A stretch of 64,000 bases of DNA from Guptibacillus hwajinpoensis (GTDB taxonomy: Bacteria; Bacillota; Bacilli; Bacillales; Guptibacillaceae), in the NCBI RefSeq assembly GCF_020171785.1, contig NZ_JAIVAE010000009.1, forward strand, positions 167,742 to 231,741, read 5' to 3'. Under the pieces are notes generated by a model. It ran no database searches. It saw only the letters and a program-made list of their open reading frames with translations, and was not told the origin of the DNA. This document shows, in pieces, positions 38,330 through 46,493 of the stretch (position 1 is its first letter; every line of letters begins with the position of its first letter). A program made the translations under genes and the position numbers.

Positions 38330-38356
38330 ATCTCGGCCACGGCCGGGATTTTTTTG
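38328..38356 (+). terminator. Terminator of mreBCD-minCD
   Basis: AATCTCGGCC pairs with GGCCGGGATT through one G-T pair, loop ACG region, followed by a T run. Confidence 0.88.
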
Positions 38357-38446
38357 TTTGTTGGTGGATTCTTTGTCTATCATACACATTGATGGCGCTG
38401 TTTGAGCGTACAACTCAAACCCATTCCTTCTTGAAAGTATTCAAAT

Positions 38447-38476
38447 GACATATCCGCTCAGGACAAGTCATAAACT
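38447..38476 (+). promoter_or_regulatory. Candidate sigma-E promoter of spoIVFAB
   Basis: GACATATC (38447-38454), a 14-base spacer, and CATAAACT (38469-38476) closely fit the sigma-E pattern. B. subtilis spoIVFAB is transcribed by sigma E. Confidence 0.65.
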
Positions 38477-38507
38477 GAATACTACATATAGGAAGGATGG
38501 GTGAGGA

Positions 38508-39251
38508 ATGCGGAAAGACCTGGATGATGTGAGAAAACGACTCCATTCGAGAAAGAAGCAGCGTCAGCCAATGCGTGGAGCACCTCGATTAAGACAAAGT
38601 CATGATCATATGCCTACTCTTACAAATCAAAATGTTGAAATGAAAATTCACCCGCTTTTTAACAAGCAAAGCTTTTTAATGAGAGCGATGATTGCGGCCT
38701 GCTTATTCCTTGGTGCAGGGATTTTATTTAAAGCAGAGAGCGATCGACTCGTTCCAGCCCAGGATTATGTTACTAATATGATGGCTGAAGAATTTCAGTT
38801 TGCCTCAGTGAAGGATTGGTATGAAGGAAATTTTGGAAATCCAGTTGCTTTATTTCCAACATCTCCAGAAACTAATTCGGATGCTGAAGCTCCTGTCTAC
38901 GCGCTACCTGCGAGCGGGAAAGTACTTGAGAACTTTGAGACGACTGGAAAAGGGATTATGGTCGAAACTGTCCTAAGTTCTGGAGTCGAAGCGATCGATG
39001 CAGGGGTGGTCACCTATGCAGGAGATAAAGAAGGGATAGGGCAGACGGTTGTTCTTCAACATACTGATGGAAGCGAGTCATGGTATGGTATGCTGGATTC
39101 AATTGATGTTTCTCTTTACGATTTTGTGCAAACGAAGGACCAACTTGGAAGCGTCTCAAACTCTGAAGATGGCAAGACAGGAACGTTTTATTTTGCCATA
39201 AAGAAAAATGAAGCGTTTATTGATCCGCTTCAAGTTGTACCAATCGAATAA
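38508..39251 (+). CDS. spoIVFA: Stage IV sporulation protein FA (SpoIVFA)
   Basis: SpoIVFA tethers and inhibits the SpoIVFB protease with BofA until SpoIVB cleaves it, in the outer forespore membrane. The N-terminus is basic, and one membrane helix is at about residues 63-82 (MRAMIAACLFLGAGILF). The C-terminal domain is M23 peptidase-like (VVTYAGDKEGIGQTVVLQH) but without clear zinc ligands. The length is 247 residues. Its stop overlaps the spoIVFB start by one base (TAATG). Confidence 0.92.
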   Translation: MRKDLDDVRKRLHSRKKQRQPMRGAPRLRQSHDHMPTLTNQNVEMKIHPLFNKQSFLMRAMIAACLFLGAGILFKAESDRLVPAQDYVTNMMAEEFQFASVKDWYEGNFGNPVALFPTSPETNSDAEAPVYALPASGKVLENFETTGKGIMVETVLSSGVEAIDAGVVTYAGDKEGIGQTVVLQHTDGSESWYGMLDSIDVSLYDFVQTKDQLGSVSNSEDGKTGTFYFAIKKNEAFIDPLQVVPIE

Positions 39252-40075
39252 TGTTAAGAATGATAACGATCCATCCGCTTTTCTGGATGACAATTGGTCT
39301 TTCTATTCTAACAGGGCGTTTTCGAGAAATGCTGCTGCTGTTCCTCGTTGTCCTTATTCATGAGTTAGGACATGCGGGAGCAGCTCGTTTTTTTAGGTGG
39401 CGAGTTAATGAAATCGTGCTTTTACCGTTTGGTGGTGTTGCTGTAGTAGATGAGCATGGAAACCGCCCGTTAAAAGAAGAGCTTATTGTTATTCTTGCTG
39501 GCCCATTCCAACATGTATGGATGATAGGAGTTGGGGCGATCTTCTATTATTTGGGTTTATGGGATGATATGTACAGTCTTTTTCTACTTCATAATTTAAT
39601 GGTTCTCCTCTTTAATTTATTGCCGATATGGCCACTTGATGGCGGAAAGCTTCTTTTTTTATTATATTCCCTACGTTATCCTTTTAAAGCTTCTCATAGA
39701 GTAATGCTTCATTCGTCCACTGTTTGTTTAGGTTTACTCATAGTGGCAACGATCGTCTTTTTTCCATTTCACTTAAATTTGTGGATGGTAATCATTTTTC
39801 TTTCCGTATCATTGTTCAAAGAGTGGAAACATCATCATTATATTTATTTGCGGTTTTTACTTGAACGTTATTCAACAACGTTTGATGGGAAAAAAAAGGT
39901 TGTTTCAGTAGCTCCTGAAATGAAGCTAACAGATCTTCTCGCAACATTTTATCGTGGATATCACTATCAAATCGTCATCACAGATTTAAACGTAAAGGCG
40001 GATGAGCAAGTTTTACTTCATGCCTATTTTAAGAAAAATCAAATTGGCTGTGCAGTTGGTACGCTATTTAGGTAA
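39251..40075 (+). CDS. spoIVFB: SpoIVFB, intramembrane metalloprotease for pro-sigma-K
   Basis: SpoIVFB is a site-2 protease family member that cleaves pro-sigma-K during engulfment. The zinc motif HELGH is at residues 37-41, and the third ligand is Asp130 in PIWPLDGGK. About six membrane helices run to residue 190. The soluble C-terminus (from about 210) resembles the CBS-type domain of the family. The length is 274 residues. The stop-start overlap with spoIVFA fixes coupled translation. Confidence 0.94.
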   Translation: MLRMITIHPLFWMTIGLSILTGRFREMLLLFLVVLIHELGHAGAARFFRWRVNEIVLLPFGGVAVVDEHGNRPLKEELIVILAGPFQHVWMIGVGAIFYYLGLWDDMYSLFLLHNLMVLLFNLLPIWPLDGGKLLFLLYSLRYPFKASHRVMLHSSTVCLGLLIVATIVFFPFHLNLWMVIIFLSVSLFKEWKHHHYIYLRFLLERYSTTFDGKKKVVSVAPEMKLTDLLATFYRGYHYQIVITDLNVKADEQVLLHAYFKKNQIGCAVGTLFR

Positions 40076-40106
40076 ACTAGAGAAAAGTGCAAAAAGGAGA
40101 GCGGCT

Positions 40107-41255
40107 ATGGAATTCATTGTTCTTAAAAAAAACGAGTGGCAGGCGGCCGCTATTGTAAAAGATCAAGAAATAACAGATATATGGGCTGAGACAATCAATC
40201 CAAAAAAACCAAATGAGGGAGACATTATTCTAGGGAGAGTCTCGTCTATTTTAGACGATAAGAATGCGGCATTTATTTCACTTGGTAGCGGAAAACCAGG
40301 CCTTTTAAATGGTGATGAACTCGTTTGTTCACAACAAAAAAAGACAGCCGGGGAACGGATGCCGGCTGTTTCTGATTGTATTGAAGAAGGTCAGCCCATT
40401 CTTGTTCAGGTCAAGCACGCTGGGATGGATCGAAAAGGTCCCATTGTATCAGAATTGGTTGCGTTAACTGGTGATTCTCTCGTCTATATGCCGTACGGCT
40501 GTTATTCAGCCGTATCAAAACAGCTGCCAACAAAGAGAGAAGAGCTTCTTCAAATTGCTCACCAGCATTGTCTTGAACAAGAGGGGCTTATCTTTCGGAC
40601 AAGCGCAGGAAAATTGAGTGAAGCAGAGCTTTTAGATGAGCTTTACATCCATCGTGAAGAGTGGAAGCAGCTTGTTGTTTACGCCGCTTCGGTGCGAGCA
40701 CCGTGTTTTATAAAAAAATCCGGGGGCCTTGCTGAACGAATTAGCAAACTTTATCCTCTTCATCGAGTAACGAAACTAGCGACAAATGACGATGAAACGG
40801 TTAAGACCTTCCTGCCTCTATTGTCAAAAGAGGCGACAGTGATGTCTCAAGACGAAAAGAAGAACGCTCTTCATCTCCTTGAAAGAACGATTGAGGGAAT
40901 GGAGGAAACGGTTAAAATAGGGAAAGCAGCTCTACATATAGAAGAAACAAATGCGGTAACAGCAATTGATGTAGATAGTGGTGGTGTTAGAAAAATGACA
41001 AAAAACCAGACCCATTTTGAAGTAAACTTGATGGCAATCGATGAAATTGCAAAACAGCTGCGACTACGAAATATTGGTGGCATGGTTATTGTTGATTTTT
41101 TAAGGGTAGATGAGAAAGAACGACAAACGTTATTCGCTCAAATGAAAAAGAAGGAAAAAACAGACAAACGTTTGAAGGTCGCGGGCTTCACAAAGCTGGG
41201 TCTGTTTGAAATGCAGCGAAAGAAGGCGGGACTTCCTCTCAGCAAACTGATTTAA
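40107..41255 (+). CDS. rng: RNase E/G-family ribonuclease, short form
   Basis: The protein has 382 residues. It has an S1-like N-terminal domain at about 38-72 (GDIILGRVSSIL), an RNase H-like middle, and both catalytic Asp segments, AIDVDSG and VIVDFLRV. It ends at GLFEMQRKKAGLPLSKLI, just where other family members continue into the CPxC zinc-link and the C-terminal oligomerisation part, so that region is missing. No downstream frame restores a CPxC motif. ATG 40107 follows AAAAAGGAGA. A larger frame from 40002 lies inside spoIVFB. The gene lies between spoIVFB and rplU. Confidence 0.85.
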   Translation: MEFIVLKKNEWQAAAIVKDQEITDIWAETINPKKPNEGDIILGRVSSILDDKNAAFISLGSGKPGLLNGDELVCSQQKKTAGERMPAVSDCIEEGQPILVQVKHAGMDRKGPIVSELVALTGDSLVYMPYGCYSAVSKQLPTKREELLQIAHQHCLEQEGLIFRTSAGKLSEAELLDELYIHREEWKQLVVYAASVRAPCFIKKSGGLAERISKLYPLHRVTKLATNDDETVKTFLPLLSKEATVMSQDEKKNALHLLERTIEGMEETVKIGKAALHIEETNAVTAIDVDSGGVRKMTKNQTHFEVNLMAIDEIAKQLRLRNIGGMVIVDFLRVDEKERQTLFAQMKKKEKTDKRLKVAGFTKLGLFEMQRKKAGLPLSKLI

Positions 41256-41261
41256 GCTCGG

Positions 41262-41288
41262 AATGCAAGAAGTCGCGTTTCTTGCATT
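41262..41288. other. Perfect inverted repeat overlapping the rplU -35
   Basis: AATGCAAGAA and TTCTTGCATT form a 10-bp perfect repeat around GTCGCGT. There is no T run after it, and the right arm shares two bases with the -35 TTGACA of rplU. It may be an operator or a weak rng terminator. Confidence 0.45.
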
Positions 41289-41316
41289 GACACCGCAATT
41301 TTCGCTGTGGTATGAT
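41287..41316 (+). promoter_or_regulatory. Strong sigma-A promoter of rplU-prp-rpmA
   Basis: A perfect TTGACA (41287-41292) and TATGAT (41311-41316) are separated by 18 bases. Confidence 0.85.
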
Positions 41317-41334
41317 TTAGTGGTTAGTTCGTTT

Positions 41335-41417
41335 GGAAGCACCCAAAGAGCTACAACCGCTCAAAAACAGGTTTTTAAGCTAGTTACTAGCACCTGCAAT
41401 GGCGAGTCTTAGTATTA
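41335..41417 (+). promoter_or_regulatory. L21 (rplU) ribosomal protein leader
   Basis: The leader before rplU contains CAGGT/ACCTG and GCTAG/CTAGC nested arms at 41368-41396. This is the position and general form of the Bacilli L21 leader thought to mediate feedback by the ribosomal protein. The exact boundaries are approximate. Confidence 0.65.
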
Positions 41418-41432
41418 GAGGAGGTGCACGTA

Positions 41433-41741
41433 ATGTACGCAATTATTGAAACTGGTGGTAAACAAATCAAGGTTACTGAAGGTCAAGAAATCTACATCGA
41501 GCTTCTAAACACTGAAGCTGGTGAAACGGTTACTTTTGACCGTGTGCTAATGGTTGGTGGAGACGATATTAAAGTTGGTTCTCCTATGCTTGATGGCGCT
41601 ACTGTAACTGGTAAAGTTGACAAGCACGGTAAAGGTAAGAAAATCACGGTTTATAAATATAAGCCAAAGAAAAACTACCGTCGTAAGCAAGGACACCGTC
41701 AACCTTACACTAAAGTAGTTATCGACAAAATTAACGCTTAA
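41433..41741 (+). CDS. rplU: 50S ribosomal protein L21
   Basis: L21 binds 23S rRNA in the large subunit. The protein starts [14 protein letters not shown] and ends with the basic stretch [17 protein letters not shown], both typical. I chose ATG 41433, a good distance after GAGGAGGTG. An upstream in-frame ATG at 41424 falls on the ribosome binding site. The length is 102 residues. It is the first gene of the rplU-prp-rpmA operon. Confidence 0.98.
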   Translation: MYAIIETGGKQIKVTEGQEIYIELLNTEAGETVTFDRVLMVGGDDIKVGSPMLDGATVTGKVDKHGKGKKITVYKYKPKKNYRRKQGHRQPYTKVVIDKINA

Positions 41742-41752
41742 GGATATCAACG

Positions 41753-42085
41753 ATGATACGTTTCAATTTGAAGCGCGATTCTGACAATCGCATTATTTCT
41801 TTTTCCCTATCTGGACACGCTGAGTCTGGTCCGTACGGCTATGATTTAGTATGCGCAGGTGTTTCTGCTGTGTCGATTGGAACTGTGAACGCGATTGAAT
41901 CCCTTTGCGATGTACATCTCATAGTTGACATGGAGGATGAAGGTGGTTATCTCAGCTGTACCGTTCCAGCTCGTTTGGAGCAGCGTACGGATGAGAATAT
42001 TCAACTTCTCCTTCAAGGAATGGAAGTATCCATTTCCGCTATTGCCGAGGAATACGGCAAGCATATCCAAATTACTCACACATAG
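41753..42085 (+). CDS. prp: Prp, cysteine protease that processes ribosomal protein L27
   Basis: The protein is 110 residues and was formerly YsxB. The catalytic pair is His22 (LSGHAESG) and Cys34 ([10 protein letters not shown]), the same positions as in the characterised Staphylococcus aureus Prp. It removes the N-terminal extension from L27 before assembly. Its position between rplU and rpmA is conserved in Firmicutes, and the substrate in the next gene has the extension. ATG 41753 is close behind the rplU stop. Confidence 0.95.
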   Translation: MIRFNLKRDSDNRIISFSLSGHAESGPYGYDLVCAGVSAVSIGTVNAIESLCDVHLIVDMEDEGGYLSCTVPARLEQRTDENIQLLLQGMEVSISAIAEEYGKHIQITHT

Positions 42086-42098
42086 GAGGTGGGACAAT

Positions 42099-42389
42099 AT
42101 GTTGAAAATGAATCTACAGTTTTTCGCATCGAAAAAGGGTGTAGGTAGTACAAAAAACGGCCGTGATTCAATCTCCAAGCGTCTTGGCGCGAAGAGCGCA
42201 GACGGCGAGTTCGTATCCGGCGGTTCGATTCTTTTCCGTCAACGCGGAACTAAGATCTACCCTGGTACAAACGTTGGCCGTGGTGGAGACGACACTCTAT
42301 ATGCGAAAATCGACGGCGTCGTGAAGTTCGAGCGTCTTGGACGTGACCGTAAACAAGTAAGTGTATATCCAGTTGCTAAAGAAGCATAA
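42099..42389 (+). CDS. rpmA: 50S ribosomal protein L27 with cleavable N-terminus
   Basis: L27 reaches the peptidyl transferase centre with its N-terminus. The predicted start is [17 protein letters not shown]. The nine residues to LQFF form the Firmicutes extension that Prp removes to expose ASKKG. The length is 96 residues with the [11 protein letters not shown] and [12 protein letters not shown] motifs. ATG 42099 follows AGGAGGTGGG. A longer frame from 41925 lies within prp and is not supported. Confidence 0.97.
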   Translation: MLKMNLQFFASKKGVGSTKNGRDSISKRLGAKSADGEFVSGGSILFRQRGTKIYPGTNVGRGGDDTLYAKIDGVVKFERLGRDRKQVSVYPVAKEA

Positions 42390-42400
42390 GCAGCTTAAGA

Positions 42401-42430
42401 AAAACTCTAACCGTTCGGTTAGAGTTTTTT
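42401..42430 (+). terminator. Terminator of rplU-prp-rpmA
   Basis: AAAACTCTAACCG pairs with CGGTTAGAGTTTT, followed by further T. Confidence 0.92.
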
Positions 42431-42525
42431 GATATAATGGACGAAATGATCTAGAAAAAGTGACGATGCACATGAATACGCATAAGATTGTTTTCTTTTT
42501 AGGGTAACATGAATGAATCATCTAT

Positions 42526-42534
42526 TGTTATAAT
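42526..42534 (+). promoter_or_regulatory. Candidate extended -10 promoter of spo0B-obg
   Basis: TGTTATAAT is a perfect extended -10 placed 34 bases before spo0B. No clear -35 is visible. Confidence 0.5.
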
Positions 42535-42567
42535 GAAGAAAATGGTTAAAGCATTGGGAGTGCAATT

Positions 42568-43101
42568 ATGTCTAAAAAGTGGAATACCTTTGATGTTCTG
42601 CGCCATTCTCGTCATGATTGGTTAAATCGTTTGCAGTTAATCAAAGGCAACCTTGCACTGGATCATGTGGACAGGGCAAAGGAAATTATTGAAGAAATTA
42701 TTATCCAGTCGAGACAGGAAGCAAAATTGTCGAATTTAAATGCTCCGAAACTTGCAGAATATATATTAACGTTTAACTGGTGTAACCATTTATTTCAGTT
42801 GGATTTTGAAGTGATCGGAGACGAGTATGATATTTGCGGTTACGAAGCAGATCTCATTGCGTTAATTGCTCAATGTACAACAGTGCTTGATTCACATGTG
42901 ACAGTGCCTGCGGATCACCACTTGTTATTAACGCTTCAGTTGTACCACGAAGAAATTCATCTTGTTTTTGACTTTCAGGGTGAAGTTTCCGATCAAAACA
43001 AGCTCAAGCTGGCGTTCGAGAATCCTGATGTAAAAAGCGCTAAATTGATTGAATTAGAGCAAACGGAACAGGAGCTAGTTAGCACGTTTTTGATTAAATG
43101 A
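42568..43101 (+). CDS. spo0B: Sporulation initiation phosphotransferase Spo0B
   Basis: Spo0B relays phosphate from Spo0F to Spo0A in the sporulation phosphorelay. The four-helix-bundle N-terminus has the phosphoacceptor His16 in RHDWLNRLQLIKGNL. The C-terminal part (about 75-177) is a degenerate histidine-kinase ATPase fold. The length is 177 residues. ATG 42568 follows GGGAG. It is followed by obg after 9 bases, the same pair as in B. subtilis. Confidence 0.93.
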   Translation: MSKKWNTFDVLRHSRHDWLNRLQLIKGNLALDHVDRAKEIIEEIIIQSRQEAKLSNLNAPKLAEYILTFNWCNHLFQLDFEVIGDEYDICGYEADLIALIAQCTTVLDSHVTVPADHHLLLTLQLYHEEIHLVFDFQGEVSDQNKLKLAFENPDVKSAKLIELEQTEQELVSTFLIK

Positions 43102-43110
43102 GGTGAAAGT

Positions 43111-44394
43111 ATGTTTGTAGATCAGGTCAAAGTATTTGTTAAAGCAGGCGATGGCGGAAATGGTATGGTTGCCTTCCGTCGAGAGAAGTATGTACCGGAT
43201 GGCGGTCCTGCAGGTGGCGATGGAGGAAAAGGCGCTAGCGTCATATTTGAAGTAGAAGAAGGTCTTCGTACACTGATGGACTTTCGTTACAATCGTCACT
43301 TTAAAGCGAAAACCGGTGAACACGGTCGTTCAAAGAATCAGCATGGACGTAATGCAGAGGATATGGTTGTTAAAGTTCCGCCTGGTACAATCGTTTCAAA
43401 TGCAGATACCGGAGAAGTAATTGCAGATTTAACGGAACACGGTCAGCGTGCAACGGTTGCACGAGGCGGACGAGGCGGACGTGGGAATTCACGTTTTGCA
43501 TCACCTTCTAACCCAGCGCCAGAGCTTTCAGAGAATGGTGAACCTGGGGAAGAAAAAGATGTTACTTTAGAGCTCAAGGTGCTAGCTGATGTTGGACTTG
43601 TTGGGTTTCCTAGTGTAGGAAAGTCAACGCTTTTATCCGTAGTATCAGCAGCGAAGCCGAAAATCGCAGCGTATCACTTTACAACAATTGCACCGAATCT
43701 AGGCGTTGTTGATACGAAAGATGGTCGCAGTTTTGTGATGGCTGATTTACCTGGACTTATCGAAGGTGCTCATGAAGGAGTTGGGCTTGGCCATCAGTTC
43801 CTTCGTCATATTGAACGTACACGAGTTATCGTTCATGTCATTGATATGTCTGGTATGGAAGGGCGAGACCCTTACGAAGACTACTTAAAGATCAATGATG
43901 AATTAAAGCAGTATAAAATGCGTCTAATGGAGCGTCCGCAAATCATTGTCGCGAATAAAATGGATCTTCCCGATTCTGAAGAAAACCTTGAAGTTTTCAA
44001 GGAAAAGTTAGAAGAAGATTTCCCGATTTATCCGATTTCTGCTGTAACGCGTCAAGGTGTACAGGAAGTATTGTTTGAAATTGCAGACAAGCTTGAAACA
44101 ACACCTGAATTCCCTCTTGATGAAGAGAAGGAAGAAGAAACTCGCGTTATGTATCGTCACGAGAAAGGTGCACCAGAATTCTTTGTGACACGTGATAGCG
44201 ATGGAACGTTCGTAGTGAATGGACCTAGAATTGAAAAGCTATTCAAAATGACAGACTTTAATCGAGAAGACAACGTCCGCAGGTTCGCTCAACAGATGCG
44301 TAGCATGGGTATTGATGAAGCGCTTCGAGAGCGTGGAGCTGAAGACGGAGACGCAGTTCGGATTCTGGAGTTCGAATTTGAGTTCGTAGACTGA
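43111..44394 (+). CDS. obg: Obg (CgtA) GTPase
   Basis: Obg is an essential GTPase for 50S assembly and stress and sporulation signalling. The glycine-rich Obg fold is at residues 1-158 ([15 protein letters not shown] and [10 protein letters not shown]). The G domain has GFPSVGKST and NKMDLPD, and the OCT domain occupies about 345-427. ATG 43111 follows GAGGTGA. The length of 427 residues is normal. It is transcribed with spo0B and ends at a terminator. Confidence 0.97.
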   Translation: MFVDQVKVFVKAGDGGNGMVAFRREKYVPDGGPAGGDGGKGASVIFEVEEGLRTLMDFRYNRHFKAKTGEHGRSKNQHGRNAEDMVVKVPPGTIVSNADTGEVIADLTEHGQRATVARGGRGGRGNSRFASPSNPAPELSENGEPGEEKDVTLELKVLADVGLVGFPSVGKSTLLSVVSAAKPKIAAYHFTTIAPNLGVVDTKDGRSFVMADLPGLIEGAHEGVGLGHQFLRHIERTRVIVHVIDMSGMEGRDPYEDYLKINDELKQYKMRLMERPQIIVANKMDLPDSEENLEVFKEKLEEDFPIYPISAVTRQGVQEVLFEIADKLETTPEFPLDEEKEEETRVMYRHEKGAPEFFVTRDSDGTFVVNGPRIEKLFKMTDFNREDNVRRFAQQMRSMGIDEALRERGAEDGDAVRILEFEFEFVD

Positions 44395-44405
44395 TGAACG
44401 AAGAA

Positions 44406-44437
44406 GACTGTCCTGATCGATGGACGGTCTTTTTTTA
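44406..44437 (+). terminator. Terminator of spo0B-obg
   Basis: GACTGTCC pairs with GGACGGTC (one G-T pair), followed by a T run. Confidence 0.88.
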
Positions 44438-44499
44438 CATAGCCGCAATGCTTCGACGAATATGGGCCGTAGCTGGCCGAAATAGAGGTGAGGGGAAGA

Positions 44500-44949
44500 A
44501 TGAGCAAAGAAGACAAGAACTTTTATCTCGTTCGAGAAGATGTGTTATCTGATTCGATGTTAAAAACGCTACAGGCGAAACTTCTTCTTGAAAGTGGAAC
44601 GGTTGAATCTGTCAGAGAAGCCATTGATGAAGTAGGGGTAAGCCGTAGTGCCTTTTATAAATATCGCGATACGATCTTACCGTTTCATACAATGATTATT
44701 GAACAGATTGTAACACTTTCTGTTCACCTTGAGGATCGTTCAGGGGCACTCTCAAGAGTGCTAAGTACAGTCGCACAGCTCGGGTGTAATTTATTAACGA
44801 TTAACCAAACGATCCCTCTACAGGGCTATGCTACGGTTATCTTAACAATGGAAATTGGAGAATCCAATTTACGCTTAAACGATTTACTTGTGAAAATTAA
44901 AGAAATTGAAGCGGTTAACAATGCTGAAATTATTGGATCTGGAGCATAG
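44500..44949 (+). CDS. pheB: PheB, ACT-domain protein (UPF0735)
   Basis: The protein has 149 residues, with a helix-turn-helix-like N-terminus (EAIDEVGVSRSAFYKYRDTI) and a C-terminal ACT domain (VHLEDRSGALSRVLSTVAQ). It lies directly before pheA, as in B. subtilis, and is thought to bind an amino acid such as phenylalanine. The exact role is unproven. ATG 44500 follows GAGGTGAGGGG. An upstream GTG at 44488 lies within that site. Confidence 0.9.
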   Translation: MSKEDKNFYLVREDVLSDSMLKTLQAKLLLESGTVESVREAIDEVGVSRSAFYKYRDTILPFHTMIIEQIVTLSVHLEDRSGALSRVLSTVAQLGCNLLTINQTIPLQGYATVILTMEIGESNLRLNDLLVKIKEIEAVNNAEIIGSGA

Positions 44950-44958
44950 GGGGAGAAA

Positions 44959-45822
44959 ATGGATACCAAAAAAAAGATAGGTTTTCTTGGACCTGAAGGA
45001 ACGTTTACAGAAATTGCAGCAAAAACGTTATTTGATGAGGAGGATCGTACACCTTTTCCAACCATACGCGCTTGCCTTGAAGCGGTGGAAAACGGAGACG
45101 TCGATTATGGTGTTGTTCCGCTAGAGAATACAATAGAAGGTTCTGTTAATATGACGCTTGACCTGCTCTCACAACAAGTATCACTACCAATCGTTGGAGA
45201 GCTCGTTTTGCCGATCAGACAGCACTTGCTTATTCACCCTGATCAACAGGATTGGAAAAAAGTAAAGCGTGTCCTTTCGCATCCACACGCCATTGCCCAA
45301 TGTCATATTTTTCTTCAACAGGAGTTACCTGAAGCAGAGCTCAGTAATGCGCCTTCAACAAGTGCTGCTGCTGAACATGTGCAAAACTCTGGGAAGATTG
45401 AAGAGGCTGCAATCGGGAACGAACTTGCTGCAGAAAAATACGGTTTAATGATTGCTCAAGGTGATATTCATGATACGGAAGATAATGACACACGTTTTCT
45501 CGTATTACACAAAACTGCTAAAGCCTTACCGAAAACTCCTTTATTCCGTGAAGATCGTGTCACATATAAAATTATTCTTCCATCTGATTATCCAGGAGCA
45601 CTTCATCAAGTGCTTGCTGCATTTGCGTGGCGTAACCTAAACTTAACGAAAATTGAGTCACGCCCGATGAAAACAGGACTTGGAAATTACTTTTTTATTA
45701 TCGATGTGGAACGTCCTAACCGTGATGTGCTTTTAAAAGGTGTCATGGAGGAAATACAAGCGCTTGGCATTGGGATTTCTGTACTAGGCGAGTATCCATG
45801 TTTCGTCGTAACTCCTAAATAA
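44959..45822 (+). CDS. pheA: Prephenate dehydratase
   Basis: PheA converts prephenate to phenylpyruvate in phenylalanine synthesis. The catalytic domain has FLGPEGTFTE at the start, VPLENTIEGSV, and the TRFLVL motif at about residues 172-177. The C-terminal ACT domain carries the phenylalanine-binding ESRP (IESRPMKTGLG). It is monofunctional, without chorismate mutase, and 287 residues long. ATG 44959 is 9 bases after pheB. Confidence 0.96.
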   Translation: MDTKKKIGFLGPEGTFTEIAAKTLFDEEDRTPFPTIRACLEAVENGDVDYGVVPLENTIEGSVNMTLDLLSQQVSLPIVGELVLPIRQHLLIHPDQQDWKKVKRVLSHPHAIAQCHIFLQQELPEAELSNAPSTSAAAEHVQNSGKIEEAAIGNELAAEKYGLMIAQGDIHDTEDNDTRFLVLHKTAKALPKTPLFREDRVTYKIILPSDYPGALHQVLAAFAWRNLNLTKIESRPMKTGLGNYFFIIDVERPNRDVLLKGVMEEIQALGIGISVLGEYPCFVVTPK

Positions 45823-45847
45823 TTGGTGTCATTGAAATACGCTCCAC

Positions 45848-45883
45848 AAAAAAGAACGGCGCAAGTTGCTACCGTTCTTTTTT
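45848..45883. terminator. Bidirectional terminator between pheA and yrxA
   Basis: AAAAAAGAACGG and CCGTTCTTTTTT form a 12-bp stem with T runs on both strands, between convergent genes. Confidence 0.9.
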
Positions 45884-45909
45884 GCGTTTTTTTATTCAAC
45901 ATCACTCGT

Positions 45910-46455
45910 TTAATCTTGTTCTAACAAAAAACCTTGTTCTTTTAATGCCTGAATGACAGCTTCAAGCTGTGTTTTAGAATTAGCTTCAATGGTATGAAGA
46001 TGTACTCCTGAAGTAAGTTCAGATAAAAGCGAGGCATTTGTCATGGAAAGCTTTGATAAAAATTGATCTGCTTCAAGGCGATTCCCTACGAACAGGGAAG
46101 CTGTTAAATGCCCATATAATGGGTGTTCAACGGTAACATCTTTAACAGTCCCTCCGTGATCTACAATCGTATAAAGCTCGTTTTTTGTATCTTTGGGTGA
46201 ATGCTTGCAGGCGATAACCTGTTCATACTTTCTATTTTCTCTTTCGGTATTAAACATGATATATCCTTGTGAAGTTGCAATAATCGGTTCATTTCTTGCT
46301 TTTAATAACGAAATATCCTGAACGATTACTTGACGGCTAACATTCGTACGACTCGATAAATCACTTCCTGTCAATGGTTTCTCGCTCTCTTTTAACCATT
46401 GAAGAAGTAGTGATCTTCGATTCTCTCCTAATATTTTTTCTCCATCTTGTCCCAT
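45910..46455 (-). CDS. niaR: NAD-biosynthesis transcriptional repressor NiaR (YrxA)
   Basis: The protein has 181 residues. The N-terminal HTH_11-type DNA-binding domain is at about 12-65 (RRSLLLQWLKESEKPLTGSDL, SRQVIVQDISLLK). The C-terminal 3H domain holds the conserved histidines in VDHGG, VEHPLYGHL and HLHTIE. It senses nicotinic acid and represses the nadBCA and nifS promoters in B. subtilis. Its ATG has AAAGGGG upstream. It is co-transcribed with nifS, 38 bases before it, so the repressor would control its own operon. Confidence 0.9.
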   Translation of the reverse strand: MGQDGEKILGENRRSLLLQWLKESEKPLTGSDLSSRTNVSRQVIVQDISLLKARNEPIIATSQGYIMFNTERENRKYEQVIACKHSPKDTKNELYTIVDHGGTVKDVTVEHPLYGHLTASLFVGNRLEADQFLSKLSMTNASLLSELTSGVHLHTIEANSKTQLEAVIQALKEQGFLLEQD

Positions 46456-46493
46456 AACTAAAACCCCTTTCCAAGAACACGATCTTTATCTTA

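Noticed and set aside
41200..41286. Frameshift that truncates the RNase G-like gene
   Set aside because: The other forward frames past the stop do not encode a CPxC zinc-link or further family motifs, so a single-base error is not supported.
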